The notes under the pieces are model-generated. The model was not told the origin of the DNA and made no database searches. It saw nothing but the letters and a program-made list of their open reading frames with translations. Positions 1-6,799 of a stretch of 10,112 nt of DNA are shown here, piece by piece; the stretch's first letter is position 1, and every line of letters starts with the position of its first letter. The position numbers were made by a program, and so were the translations under genes. Source of the DNA: JAQVEM01 sp964616545 (lineage in GTDB: Bacteria; Actinomycetota; Humimicrobiia; Humimicrobiales; Humimicrobiaceae); assembly GCA_964616545.1 (NCBI GenBank), contig CAZTUA010000034.1:1-10112 (forward strand). Reading direction: 5' to 3'.

Positions 1-128
1 AATCACTTTAGATTATAAGATATATTGTTTTTTTTTATAATTAAAATGATTTTTATTTAAAGGGCATGTATAAGAATAATTTTAGATAGGAGACGCAGGT
101 AGAATCTTTGTGTTCAAGTTTTGTTCAA

Positions 129-299
129 TTATGGCTTATAAGTAACCGTAAATTTTACAGAACTTTGCTTATAATTATTATTAGCATCACTGTCTCCGGT
201 GTTGTTTTTAGAATCTTCTGAATAATATTTATAACCCAGAATTACAATGACCAGTAATAACAGAGTAATAAAGGGAATAAGAAAATATCTTAGTGTCAA
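129..299 (-). CDS. Possible small membrane-anchored protein (56 aa), unrecognised
   Basis: A 56-residue frame from a TTG start. Residues 5-22 are strongly hydrophobic (run ITLLLLVIVIL) and are followed by a polar, Asn/Ser/Asp-rich tail, so it would be an amino-terminally anchored peptide with an exposed tail. A GGAGGG stretch lies upstream but about 19 bases from the TTG, too far for a normal ribosome site. An in-frame stop sits seven codons upstream. It could be an independent small protein, the damaged end of a larger gene, or chance. It overlaps a + strand frame (247-402) antiparallel, and at most one of the two is likely real. The rest of 1-416 shows nothing I can assign. Confidence 0.22.
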   Translation of the reverse strand: MTLRYFLIPFITLLLLVIVILGYKYYSEDSKNNTGDSDANNNYKQSSVKFTVTYKP

Positions 300-416
300 T
301 CGTAGCTGTTATCTTCTCCCTCCGGCATACATGGGCGGGATAGAAAATTTCCATGAGAATGGTACAGTAAAAGCATATGAGGAGATCTTTTTATGGAGGT
401 AATTAACCTATATGTA

Positions 417-445
417 TTGATTATATATACAATGACATGTATAAT
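417..445 (+). promoter_or_regulatory. Predicted sigma-70-type promoter and operator of the mazEF pair
   Basis: TTGATT at 417-422 and TATAAT at 440-445 are separated by exactly 17 bases, a near-ideal housekeeping promoter reading toward the antitoxin at 511. It leaves an untranslated leader of about 60 bases. The inverted repeat TATACA (426-431) and TGTATA (438-443) covers the spacer and overlaps the -10 box. That is where an autoregulating ribbon-helix-helix antitoxin would be expected to bind. The promoter boxes are seen directly; the operator role is inferred. Confidence 0.6.
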
Positions 446-510
446 TTAGTGTATTATAGTGAGCATTGATAATGTGTTAAAAAAATAACAAACTAATTAA
501 AAAAATTAAA

Positions 511-735
511 ATGAAAAGGTTAAATATTACCATACCGGAAAGAGTTGCCGAGGCGATAGAAGTTTACGGAAATAAAAGCAAATTTATCACCGAAGCAATA
601 ATTGAGAAAATAGATAAGGATAAAAAAAAGAAACTGGATGAGCTTCTTGCGGAAGGATATAGAAATGAGTGCAGCCCTGATAGGAAAGTGAATGAGGAAT
701 GGGAGGATGCCACTGTTGAAAGGTGGCCTGATTGA
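511..735 (+). CDS. mazE: MazE-like antitoxin, ribbon-helix-helix family
   Basis: A 74-residue protein opening with MKRLNITIPERVAEAIE, the pattern of a ribbon-helix-helix DNA-binding fold (short beta strand, then helix, with KSKFITEAI as the second helix at about residues 22-31). A charged Lys/Glu-rich helix follows, then a carboxyl tail (about 55-74) rich in Glu, Asp and Trp (EEWEDATVERWPD). In MazE-type antitoxins such a tail wraps around and blocks the toxin. The stop TGA overlaps the TTG start of the next gene by four bases (732-735), so the two are translationally coupled. No Shine-Dalgarno sequence is visible before the ATG. Antitoxins of this class usually repress their own promoter, and the inverted repeat over the -10 box fits that. 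Confidence 0.83.
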   Translation: MKRLNITIPERVAEAIEVYGNKSKFITEAIIEKIDKDKKKKLDELLAEGYRNECSPDRKVNEEWEDATVERWPD

Positions 736-1094
736 AGGATTATCCAAAAAGAGGAGAAGTATGGGTTGTATCATTGGAGCCGGCGGCAGGACATGAGATT
801 GGGAAAACCAGGCCTGCGCTTGTTATATCAAATAACAGAAATAATGAATTTTCTTCTACTGTAACTGTAATACCCATAACATCTTCTATTGAAAAGATAT
901 ATCCTTTTGAAGTTATGATTCTGAGAACTGAATCCGGGCTGTCTTCTGATTCTAAAATAAAATGCAATCAGATAAGAACAGTTGATAAGTTAAGGTTGCT
1001 AAAACCTGTGGGTGCTCTGCCCCGGGATAAAATAGTAGAAGTTGAAAAAGCGCTGATGATACATCTGGATATAAATGATAAAATGTTCTTATAA
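732..1094 (+). CDS. mazF: MazF/PemK-family mRNA interferase toxin
   Basis: A 120-residue protein of normal length for MazF/PemK endoribonucleases, which cut cytoplasmic mRNA at short sequence motifs when the antitoxin is lost. The family landmarks are all present and in order: RGEVWVVSLEP at residues 7-17, GKTRPALVIS at about 24-33 with the conserved Arg, the VIPITS strand at about 46-51 with the conserved Thr, then ESGLSSDSKIKCNQIRTVDK leading into RLLKPVG. It therefore looks intact and active. It starts with TTG inside the stop codon of the antitoxin. That start is chosen because the RGEVW strand needs the preceding residues and no ATG is suitably placed. The weak start and overlap would keep toxin below antitoxin. 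Confidence 0.9.
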   Translation: MKDYPKRGEVWVVSLEPAAGHEIGKTRPALVISNNRNNEFSSTVTVIPITSSIEKIYPFEVMILRTESGLSSDSKIKCNQIRTVDKLRLLKPVGALPRDKIVEVEKALMIHLDINDKMFL

Positions 1095-1100
1095 TATATT

Positions 1101-1883
1101 ATGGAAAATTTAAGAAAATATGGTGAGCCCCCATTTAAAATAGCCGTACTTCACGGAGGTCCGGGCATAAGCGGTGAAATGTCCCCTGTAGCTAAGGAGC
1201 TTTCTTCACTTGCCGGTGTACTGGAGCCGCTTCAAAAAGCGGTATCTCTGCAGGGTCAGGTGCAGGAGCTGCATGATATCCTGGAAGAAAACACCAACCA
1301 GCCGATAACTATTATCGGGTGGTCCTGGGGGGCAATGCTCGGTTTTATTTTTGCGACAAAATATTCTGCAATTATCAAAAAACTGATACTTGTTTCAAGC
1401 GGCGTATTCCAAAAAAAATATGCCGGTAAGATCAAGAAAACAAGAATGGAACGTCTGGGAAGGGAAGAAGGGGCAAAGCTTAAGAAAACACTTGAAGTCT
1501 TTAACGACCCCTCTTTCGGGAACAGGGATATGATTATGCTGCAGCTTGAGAAATTATTGTATAAGACTGATCTTTATAATCCCCTGCCTTTTAAAAGTGA
1601 TGTAGTTGAATATCAGTATGATGTTTTTCGCAGTGTCTGGGATGATATGGAAAAATTAAGGGCAGGTGGTAAGTTATTAAGATTAGGTAAGAATATAAGC
1701 TGCCCTGTGGTGGCAATCCACGGGGATTATGACCCCCATCCCTATCAGGGCGTAAAGGAACCTCTCCAGAAGGTTATAAGTGACTTTAGGTTTATACTCC
1801 TTGAAAATTGCGGTCATAAGCCTTGGGTTGAGAAGGAAGCAGTGGATAAATTTTATAGTGCTATTAAAAAAGAGCTGGAATGA
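1101..1883 (+). CDS. Alpha/beta hydrolase, proline iminopeptidase-like
   Basis: A 260-residue serine hydrolase. HGGPG at residues 18-22 is the oxyanion-hole motif typical of proline iminopeptidase-like enzymes. GWSWG at 73-77 is the nucleophile elbow with Ser75. HGDYDPHP at 207-214 supplies the acid (Asp211 or Asp209), and GHKPW at 238-242 supplies the catalytic His239. A cap region lies between about residues 105 and 185. No signal peptide is seen, so it is probably cytoplasmic. It begins six bases after the mazF stop with no evident Shine-Dalgarno site, so it may be co-transcribed with the toxin-antitoxin pair. It is somewhat short at the amino end compared with classical iminopeptidases. 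The true substrate cannot be read from sequence. Confidence 0.85.
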   Translation: MENLRKYGEPPFKIAVLHGGPGISGEMSPVAKELSSLAGVLEPLQKAVSLQGQVQELHDILEENTNQPITIIGWSWGAMLGFIFATKYSAIIKKLILVSSGVFQKKYAGKIKKTRMERLGREEGAKLKKTLEVFNDPSFGNRDMIMLQLEKLLYKTDLYNPLPFKSDVVEYQYDVFRSVWDDMEKLRAGGKLLRLGKNISCPVVAIHGDYDPHPYQGVKEPLQKVISDFRFILLENCGHKPWVEKEAVDKFYSAIKKELE

Positions 1884-1987
1884 TAAACAAAGGATCTGAG
1901 GAAGAAGAATTTCTTTTACCAGGTATAATTATTAGCTGCAGAGGGAACATAAATAAGAAGAAGCAAATAAATATTAACATCAAATGA
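1880..1987 (+). CDS. Doubtful 35-aa frame overlapping the hydrolase stop
   Basis: An ATG overlaps the hydrolase stop as ATGA and opens a 35-codon frame (start MINKGSEEEEFLLPG) ending at 1987, just before the ribosome site of the next gene. The overlap resembles translational coupling. The peptide is very short, low-complexity toward its end, and has no family I recognise. It may be a remnant or chance. The interval 1884-2008 holds nothing else apart from GGAGG ahead of 2009. Confidence 0.15.
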   Translation: MINKGSEEEEFLLPGIIISCRGNINKKKQININIK

Positions 1988-2008
1988 ATTGCTGGAGGAA
2001 GGTGTGCC

Positions 2009-2416
2009 ATGCTGCCTAAAGGTCAAAATCTGGGTGTTTTTCTGGGTTCATTAGGAGCTATACTGGGCAGTCTTCTATGGATCATTATCACGGGTGTAGT
2101 ATTAAAATCTATGATTTTTATAATAATACCTGCTGTGATTATGATTGCCGGCATGGCAGTATTTTACCTATTTTATAAGAAATACCCTCAGAAGTGGCTC
2201 GTGATTCTTGGCGCCCTCATAGTTTTTCTTGTTATGGTTAATCTAATTTTTGCAAATATTCTCTATCAGAGAATTCCGGATTATATTGGTGGGATAAGCA
2301 CGGGAAAAGAGCAGATGGGGCTTTTGCAGGTAAATATTTTCCTGGGGGTATTTGCATTCTGGGGTATCTTCTGCATAATAGTCGGATTAATCAGGAAGCG
2401 ACCAGGAAAAATGTAA
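2009..2416 (+). CDS. Four-helix integral membrane protein, unrecognised
   Basis: A 135-residue, very hydrophobic protein. Four membrane spans are visible at about residues 8-30, 34-56, 61-84 and 103-127, with short basic loops (YKKYPQKW at about 56-63, RKRPGKM at the end) that place both of those on the cytoplasmic side by the positive-inside rule. There are no catalytic motifs, and I do not recognise the family. The start is supported by GGAGG about nine bases upstream. The last 33 codons recur almost unchanged at 6191-6289, where only this carboxyl end survives. The amino-acid changes between the two copies are mostly conservative, so both were probably once functional. It converges on a broken lipoprotein gene immediately downstream. 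Confidence 0.7.
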   Translation: MLPKGQNLGVFLGSLGAILGSLLWIIITGVVLKSMIFIIIPAVIMIAGMAVFYLFYKKYPQKWLVILGALIVFLVMVNLIFANILYQRIPDYIGGISTGKEQMGLLQVNIFLGVFAFWGIFCIIVGLIRKRPGKM

Positions 2417-2612
2417 ATCAGATTAAAAACCGTATAAATAAATTCAAAGTTTTGTTTCTTGTTAAATCCGCATTCTAAATTAGTTTCCCCAATTGGCAAA
2501 AGAGTAGTTTCTTCGAGCTTTATAAGTGAAAAGTACTGGCTGAAAAGTTCCCTGTCGGGTTTCCCGGAATCATCCAGGGTCTCTATGGTTTCTTGCTTTA
2601 TTTTGCTTATAT
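2317..2612. repeat. Segmental duplication, copy 1
   Basis: Two blocks match copy 2 at 6190-6799. Block a is 2317-2397 against 6190-6270 (81 bp, 5 differences by eye). Block b is 2421-2612 against 6608-6799 (192 bp, 12 differences by eye, no gaps, most clustered near 2560-2575). The order and orientation of the two blocks are the same in both copies. Here the blocks are only 23 bp apart, against 337 bp in copy 2, so this copy has lost about 314 bp between them. Confidence 0.93.
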
Positions 2613-2634
2613 TCTCATTTTCTATTATGACCAA
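2421..2634 (-). pseudogene. Truncated copy of the 6399-6902 lipoprotein gene
   Basis: The minus strand encodes ISKIKQETIETLD, then ELFSQYFSLIKLEETTL and ECGFNKKQNFEFIYTVFN, nearly identical to residues 36-95 of the lipoprotein at 6399-6902. Both ends are missing. The signal peptide and lipobox are absent upstream, where the sequence becomes unrelated AT-rich DNA. The carboxyl half is deleted, so the frame runs without a stop into the antisense of the membrane-protein gene. A TTG at 2632-2634 is the only nearby start. The lack of an export signal and of the second half indicates a non-functional remnant. Confidence 0.8.
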
Positions 2635-3119
2635 TTTAACACACTCTTTAAAATAGTCATGACCAATTTTAAATATACTTAAAATTGGTCAGCTCATTTT
2701 TAATTTTTAATAAATGATTTACCAATACCTAATAATATGAACCATATAATAATTATACTGCATTCAAACTTTGTCATTTAATAAATCTGAATCATATCAA
2801 AAAGAATTTTTACACTAATCATTTAATATTCAAAAAATTTTATTTGATTTAATGTAACTTCCAAAGTAAAACTAATATGTTATAATTCATTTATTATTCC
2901 AAAATAAATATTTTTGTTCTTTGAAAAACCTGATAATTTTAGCAGCAGCAAAAGTTCGAATTGAAAACACTGCAGGTTTTAGACTTTTACTGTGTCTATC
3001 GTAGTATATAATATCGACTGGCAGCACTGATACTTTGGCTATAAAAGGTTTTAATAAGAACGGAATTATTACCATTTTACCATTTCGAAAATGTCATCTT
3101 AGTATTTATAGATTGGTCA
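2628..3119. mobile_element. Possible relic of a mobile element bounded by TGACCAAT-type repeats
   Basis: TGACCAATTT at 2628-2637 faces an inverted near-copy, AGATTGGTCA, at 3110-3119 (one mismatch in ten). The left repeat starts 15 bases past the point where homology to the intact lipoprotein copy stops, so foreign DNA may have replaced the gene's start. Further copies of the motif lie at 2660-2669 and, inverted, at 2682-2691. The right end, read on the minus strand, contains ATTTTCGAAATGGTAAAATG, which resembles repetitive insertion-sequence ends. No convincing transposase is present: a 62-codon minus frame at 2887-3075 has no family I recognise. No clear target-site duplication is seen. The stretch 2635-3238 otherwise holds only very AT-rich DNA. 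Confidence 0.28.
2661..2690. terminator. AT-rich hairpin, possible bidirectional terminator
   Basis: GACCAATTTTAA (2661-2672) pairs perfectly with TTAAAATTGGTC (2679-2690) around a six-base loop. A T-rich stretch (TTTTTAATTTTT) follows from about 2697. A 12-bp stem is long for chance, but it is GC-poor and the T-run is not immediately adjacent. It may instead be part of a mobile-element end, because its arms carry the TGACCAAT motif. Confidence 0.35.
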
Positions 3120-3238
3120 CTTTACTATTTTTATCATGACCATATTCTATAATCTTTTATAATTTTTTAAGCTTATATTTATTTATCCAAAATTTTTTTA
3201 ATCGAGCATTCATATTTACTTTCAAGGAGGAGAGAGAA

Positions 3239-4783
3239 GTGAAAATTTTAAAAATAATAATATCTTTTTTAGCTGTTGCAATTGTGCTTTCTTTTTTACC
3301 AGCCTGCGGATCAGAGGAGCCTGAAAAAACTTCAGAACCATCAGTTGAAGAAACTGCAGCAACCGAAACGGAAATTGAAGAGGAAACAGAAGAAGCCGAA
3401 GAGACAGAAGAAGCTGCAGTTGAGGAAGTTGATGAAGTTGATGAAGAGCCGGAACTTGTCTGGGTTTTTGAGCATGAGGACATTGATTTTAAACTGGAGT
3501 CTATAGCAGTATCACCTGATGGTGAAACTTTAACAGTTGGTTCTTATCTTACAACTTACACTCACTATCTTTACGATGGTTTGCTGATAGATGCAATTAC
3601 AACACACCGACATTCGGTTGACGATATAGATTTCTCTCCAGATGGATCGGTAATGGGAGTTGGACTTGGAGTTTATGGGGCAACTCTTATAGATACAACT
3701 GATGGTTCAGAGCTTCACGAGCTACATGGCGGCTATAACAACAGTGTGTCATTTTCTCCAGATGGAAAACATGTTGCCACTGCAAACCGCAATGGACTGG
3801 TATGGATCTGGGATATTGAAAGCGGGGAGCAGGTAGCCGAGCTTGAAGCACCTGAGACTGGCAAACCGGGCTATATATGGGCTATTGATTATCACCCTGA
3901 TGGAAATCTACTGGCAGCAGTTCACTGGTCTGATGAGGGTAGGGTTAATATCTGGGATGTAAAGCAGGAGCAAATAACTGCTACAGTTGACTTAAACACC
4001 CTGGTAGGAAGTACAAAGAATGCATTTAAATTTTCTCCAGACGGAGAAATTATGGCAGGGATAATAAAAGAAGATTTTAATAACAAGGTGCGCCTGTGGA
4101 CCGTTGACGGTACCGAGAAAATTGCAGATCTTGAACTTGAAAAAATGCCCCTTGATCTTGCCTTCTCACCGGATGGAAGCATTATTGCAGTAGCATCTAT
4201 TCATCTTGCAACCACTATCTGGGATGTAGAAACCGGGGCACTTCTATATACGCTTGACCAAACATTAGAAGGAACTACAGACGGAACAAGAGCCCTAACC
4301 TTCACCCCGGACGGAGGCCATTTAGCTGTGGTTCGAAATGACGGACCTCTGGAATTCTGGCGCCTCCCCGGTGCGGAGCCCCTTGAAGAGCCTGAAATAG
4401 ATATGAAAGAACCGCCACCTCTACCCGGTGATGTGCTCTTTGACACAGGAAGCTCAGAGCTAAAGGCCGGCGCAGATGAAGTACTTGAAGAATATGCTTT
4501 AGGACTGCATGCAGCACTTAAAGAAGCAAAGATAACATTCATAGGACATACAGACAGCAGGGGCGATGCAGCCTCTAATATGCAGCTCTCACTTGACAGG
4601 GCCACTGCAGTAAAAGACTGGTTTGAGAATTGGGCTGAAAATAACGGCGCAGATGGCTGGGAGCTTTTTGTTGACGGCAAAGGAGATACTGAACTAAAAG
4701 TCCCCGATGTTGATGCAGAAGGAAACTTCCGTGAGGAAGCCGGCAGGTTAAACAGAAGAGTAGAAATTGAGATAGGGGATTGA
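3239..4783 (+). CDS. Lipoprotein with seven-bladed WD40-like propeller and C-terminal OmpA domain
   Basis: A 514-residue exported lipoprotein. The start is GTG, fixed by AAGGAGG at 3224-3230 eight bases upstream. The signal peptide is residues 1-22 with lipobox LPAC (Cys23). A highly acidic Glu-rich linker follows (about 25-72). Seven SPDG-type turns at 92, 133, 173, 219 (HPDG), 266, 310 and 356 (TPDG), with strands such as VWIWDIESG and TIWDVETG, indicate a complete seven-bladed beta-propeller (about 74-376). A Pro-rich hinge (390-396) leads to an OmpA-like domain (about 397-514) with FDTGSSELK, GHTDSRG (436-442) and NRRVE (505-509). The Asp and Arg of the last two motifs normally hold peptidoglycan. 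It probably tethers a protein-binding propeller to the cell wall; the partner is unknown. TATAAT boxes at 3148 and 3158 lack clear -35 partners. Confidence 0.88.
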   Translation: MKILKIIISFLAVAIVLSFLPACGSEEPEKTSEPSVEETAATETEIEEETEEAEETEEAAVEEVDEVDEEPELVWVFEHEDIDFKLESIAVSPDGETLTVGSYLTTYTHYLYDGLLIDAITTHRHSVDDIDFSPDGSVMGVGLGVYGATLIDTTDGSELHELHGGYNNSVSFSPDGKHVATANRNGLVWIWDIESGEQVAELEAPETGKPGYIWAIDYHPDGNLLAAVHWSDEGRVNIWDVKQEQITATVDLNTLVGSTKNAFKFSPDGEIMAGIIKEDFNNKVRLWTVDGTEKIADLELEKMPLDLAFSPDGSIIAVASIHLATTIWDVETGALLYTLDQTLEGTTDGTRALTFTPDGGHLAVVRNDGPLEFWRLPGAEPLEEPEIDMKEPPPLPGDVLFDTGSSELKAGADEVLEEYALGLHAALKEAKITFIGHTDSRGDAASNMQLSLDRATAVKDWFENWAENNGADGWELFVDGKGDTELKVPDVDAEGNFREEAGRLNRRVEIEIGD

Positions 4784-4824
4784 TTTTAAAAAGATCCTTT
4801 ATTAATAATTATCTTAAGTAATGC

Positions 4825-4907
4825 CAGAGTGGCCTTTTACTCTAAAAAAGCTCTGTCCTGACGGCCGCAAATGTTAAAGGCGCTTAGCTTAGATAAAGCA
4901 TGCTAAG
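4825..4907 (+). promoter_or_regulatory. Structured leader between the two lipoprotein genes
   Basis: AGAGT (4826-4830) can pair with ACTCT (4839-4843), while CAGAG (4825-4829) can instead pair with CTCTG (4851-4855), so two hairpins exclude each other. Further on, CTTAGC (4883-4888) pairs with GCTAAG (4902-4907). No T-run follows, so this is not a standard terminator. It lies in the leader of the gene at 4967 and matches no riboswitch class that I recognise. The stems are short and the role is speculative. Confidence 0.25.
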
Positions 4908-4966
4908 ATTGAAATCAAATATTCATTTCTAAAAATGATATATAGCTATAAAAGGAGCTGTCTATA

Positions 4967-6142
4967 ATGAGAAAAATAAAAAATATAACAATCTGGCATA
5001 AAGGTTATTTTGCTAAATTTACCGTTATGCTTCTTATATTTAGCTTTATCCTGCTGGCTGCATCCTGCAAACAGGATTCTGGACTTAATGAAGCTGAATA
5101 TCCACCGCCACAGAATCTTCATATTGCAGGATTCTCCGGAAGCGGAGAGGATAGGGTGGTTAATCTTGCCTGGGAAGCTCCTGATACCGGGCTTACAATT
5201 ACCCGGTATGCGATGTATAGAAACGGTGAGGAAGTAACAAGAACCACCGGTACGGAATACAATGACTCAATAGGAAATAGTGATTACGATTTCTATGTGA
5301 CAGCAATTTATGAAGACGGGACCGAGAGTGGCCCCGGCAATACTATAAATACTGGAAATCCCGCAGATATGTCTCCTGTTGGTCCGGGGGATACCGTAAA
5401 AGACCAGGAAAACGATGAAGACTCTGGCCTTAACGGGGATGATGATAAAGATTCCGACCCACTGGCTTTCAACTGGGATGAAATATTGAGTAGCCCATGC
5501 GGCAATCCCTACTATCCTGTGGTAGAGGGAATTTCATATACATACAGCAGCAGCAATGGAACATATGCCAGCACGATTACAGATGTGCGCGATGCGGGCT
5601 TTACTGTGACATATTCTATTGCTGACTCTACCCAGACACATGAATGGGAATGCCTGCCTGAAGGTCTGGTAGACTTTAGCAATCCACTTGGTGATGCTCT
5701 TAAAGTTATGGGAGAAGGCGCAACCATTGTCGGCAATACAAGTGTTAGCGGGATAACCATACCTTCTGCAATATCAGTCGGTGACACCTGGTCCCAGACA
5801 TACTCGGGAACCCTGGAAGTCCAGGAGTATGACGGTGCCTTAGACTTCTCTGCAACTACTAATTATAGTGCTGTGAGTAAAGAAGAAGTAACTGTTTCAA
5901 TCGGAACATTCGAAGCATTAAAAGTGAACAGCACATTAGAAGCAGATTTTATTCTTAAGACACACGGAATGTCCATGCCGCTCTATACTTATAATATGAC
6001 AGGCACTACCTGGTTTGTTGAAAATATCGGTCCTGTTAAATCTGCTTCGCAGGGCTTAATAAAAGGGATAGGGCAGATGTCAGAATTTTCTCAGGATTTT
6101 TCAGACACAACAGAACTTATCGAATTCAGCCTGCCCCAATAA
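4967..6142 (+). CDS. Lipoprotein with fibronectin type III domain and carboxyl beta-rich domain
   Basis: A 391-residue lipoprotein. A long amino end (residues 1-19, basic) precedes a hydrophobic signal (20-33) and lipobox AASC (Cys34). Residues about 46-127 form a fibronectin type III module (PPPQNLHIAG, VVNLAWEAPD, ITRYAMYRNG, YDFYVTAIYEDGTESGP). A disordered Asp/Asn-rich linker follows (about 130-168). The carboxyl part (about 176-391) is beta-rich with YYPVVEGISYTY, SVGDTWSQTYSG and TTWFVENIGPVKSAS, a pattern seen in uncharacterised exported proteins. GGAG about 11 bases upstream supports the ATG. It sits 183 bases after the propeller-OmpA gene on the same strand, so the two may be co-expressed surface proteins. 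A binding or adhesive role is plausible; no enzyme motif is seen. Confidence 0.78.
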   Translation: MRKIKNITIWHKGYFAKFTVMLLIFSFILLAASCKQDSGLNEAEYPPPQNLHIAGFSGSGEDRVVNLAWEAPDTGLTITRYAMYRNGEEVTRTTGTEYNDSIGNSDYDFYVTAIYEDGTESGPGNTINTGNPADMSPVGPGDTVKDQENDEDSGLNGDDDKDSDPLAFNWDEILSSPCGNPYYPVVEGISYTYSSSNGTYASTITDVRDAGFTVTYSIADSTQTHEWECLPEGLVDFSNPLGDALKVMGEGATIVGNTSVSGITIPSAISVGDTWSQTYSGTLEVQEYDGALDFSATTNYSAVSKEEVTVSIGTFEALKVNSTLEADFILKTHGMSMPLYTYNMTGTTWFVENIGPVKSASQGLIKGIGQMSEFSQDFSDTTELIEFSLPQ

Positions 6143-6166
6143 ATTGATGAAAAATATATATTTTGA

Positions 6167-6186
6167 AAGCTTTGGATTTAAAGCTT
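6167..6186 (+). terminator. Weak hairpin after the fibronectin-III lipoprotein gene
   Basis: AAGCTTT (6167-6173) pairs with AAAGCTT (6180-6186) over a six-base loop, 24 bases past the stop codon. There is no T-run directly after it, so termination is uncertain. It lies just before copy 2 of the segmental duplication and may mark its edge. Confidence 0.25.
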
Positions 6187-6189
6187 CCC

Positions 6190-6799
6190 GGGGCTTTTGC
6201 AGGTAAATATTTTTCAGGGGGTATTTGCATTCTGGGGTATTGTCTGCATGATAGTCGGATTAATCAGGAAAAAACCTTTAAAATCCTGAATTTAATCGTT
6301 ACGGAGTTCATTTTTAGTAAGCAGTTCATGCTAAGAATCTAAAAAAGCATAGATTATGATTTTCTATAGCACAGGTAGACTTTATTAAATTTATTCGGTT
6401 AATTAAACCCTAGCTGCTGTCTGAAGTAGTTGACATAGGATATAATCTCAAAAGGTATTGCTTTGACAAGGGTATCTTCAACGTATATGCGGTACTCGTA
6501 ACTTCCAGGGCTCAAGAATGTCCATTCCAGGGCTTCCATAACCATACCATCTGAGCCTTCTGAAGATGCGTAGCCGGTGCACCTCTTAACAAATTCCCCG
6601 GTTCCCGGATTAAAAACCGTATAAATAAATTCAAAGTTTTGTTTCTTGTTAAATCCGCATTCTAAACAAGTTTCCCCAATTGGCGAAAGAGTAGTTTCTT
6701 CGAGCTTTATAAGTGAAAAGTACTGGCTGAAAAGTTCCCTGTCGGGTTCTGAAGATCTGTCCAGGGTCTCTATGGTTTCTTGCTTTATTTTGCTTATAT
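6190..6799. repeat. Segmental duplication, copy 2
   Basis: This copy matches 2317-2397 at 6190-6270 and 2421-2612 at 6608-6799, both at about 94% identity by eye. It keeps the full lipoprotein gene, but only the last 32 codons of the membrane-protein gene. The equal divergence of the two blocks fits a single duplication of a membrane-protein plus convergent-lipoprotein unit. Between the blocks it retains about 314 bp that copy 1 has lost. Confidence 0.93.
6191..6289 (+). pseudogene. Carboxyl-terminal remnant of a second copy of the four-helix membrane protein
   Basis: Thirty-two codons in an intact frame (GLLQVNIFQGVFAFWG, later GLIRKKPLKS) and a TGA match the last span and basic tail of the protein at 2009-2416. 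Upstream, the frame meets a TAA within three codons and has no start, so the first three spans are gone. Codons from 6191 to about 6270 align without gaps and most replacements are conservative, suggesting that the truncation came late. Between 6290 and 6398 nothing else is recognisable apart from a weak AATCTA/TAGATT inverted repeat near 6336. Confidence 0.8.

Noticed and set aside
247..402. 51-codon + strand frame from ATG with a protein-like second half (YMGGIENFHENG and on to AYEEIFLWR)
   Set aside because: No ribosome site, no recognised family, and it overlaps another small frame antiparallel. It could be a gene remnant but cannot be supported.
2281..2634. 117-codon minus frame taken as one gene
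   Set aside because: Its first half is the truncated lipoprotein copy and its second half is simply the antisense of the membrane-protein gene after a deletion; it is not a real fusion.
2459..2656. + strand frame that recurs at 6646-6930
   Set aside because: The similarity between the two exists only because both are antisense to the duplicated lipoprotein sequence.
2887..3075. 62-codon minus frame in AT-rich DNA
   Set aside because: No ribosome site, no domain or family recognised. Kept only as possible content of the suspected element.
4201..4680. 159-codon minus frame opposite the OmpA domain
   Set aside because: Ser/Pro-rich antisense reading of a well-supported gene, with no motif of its own.
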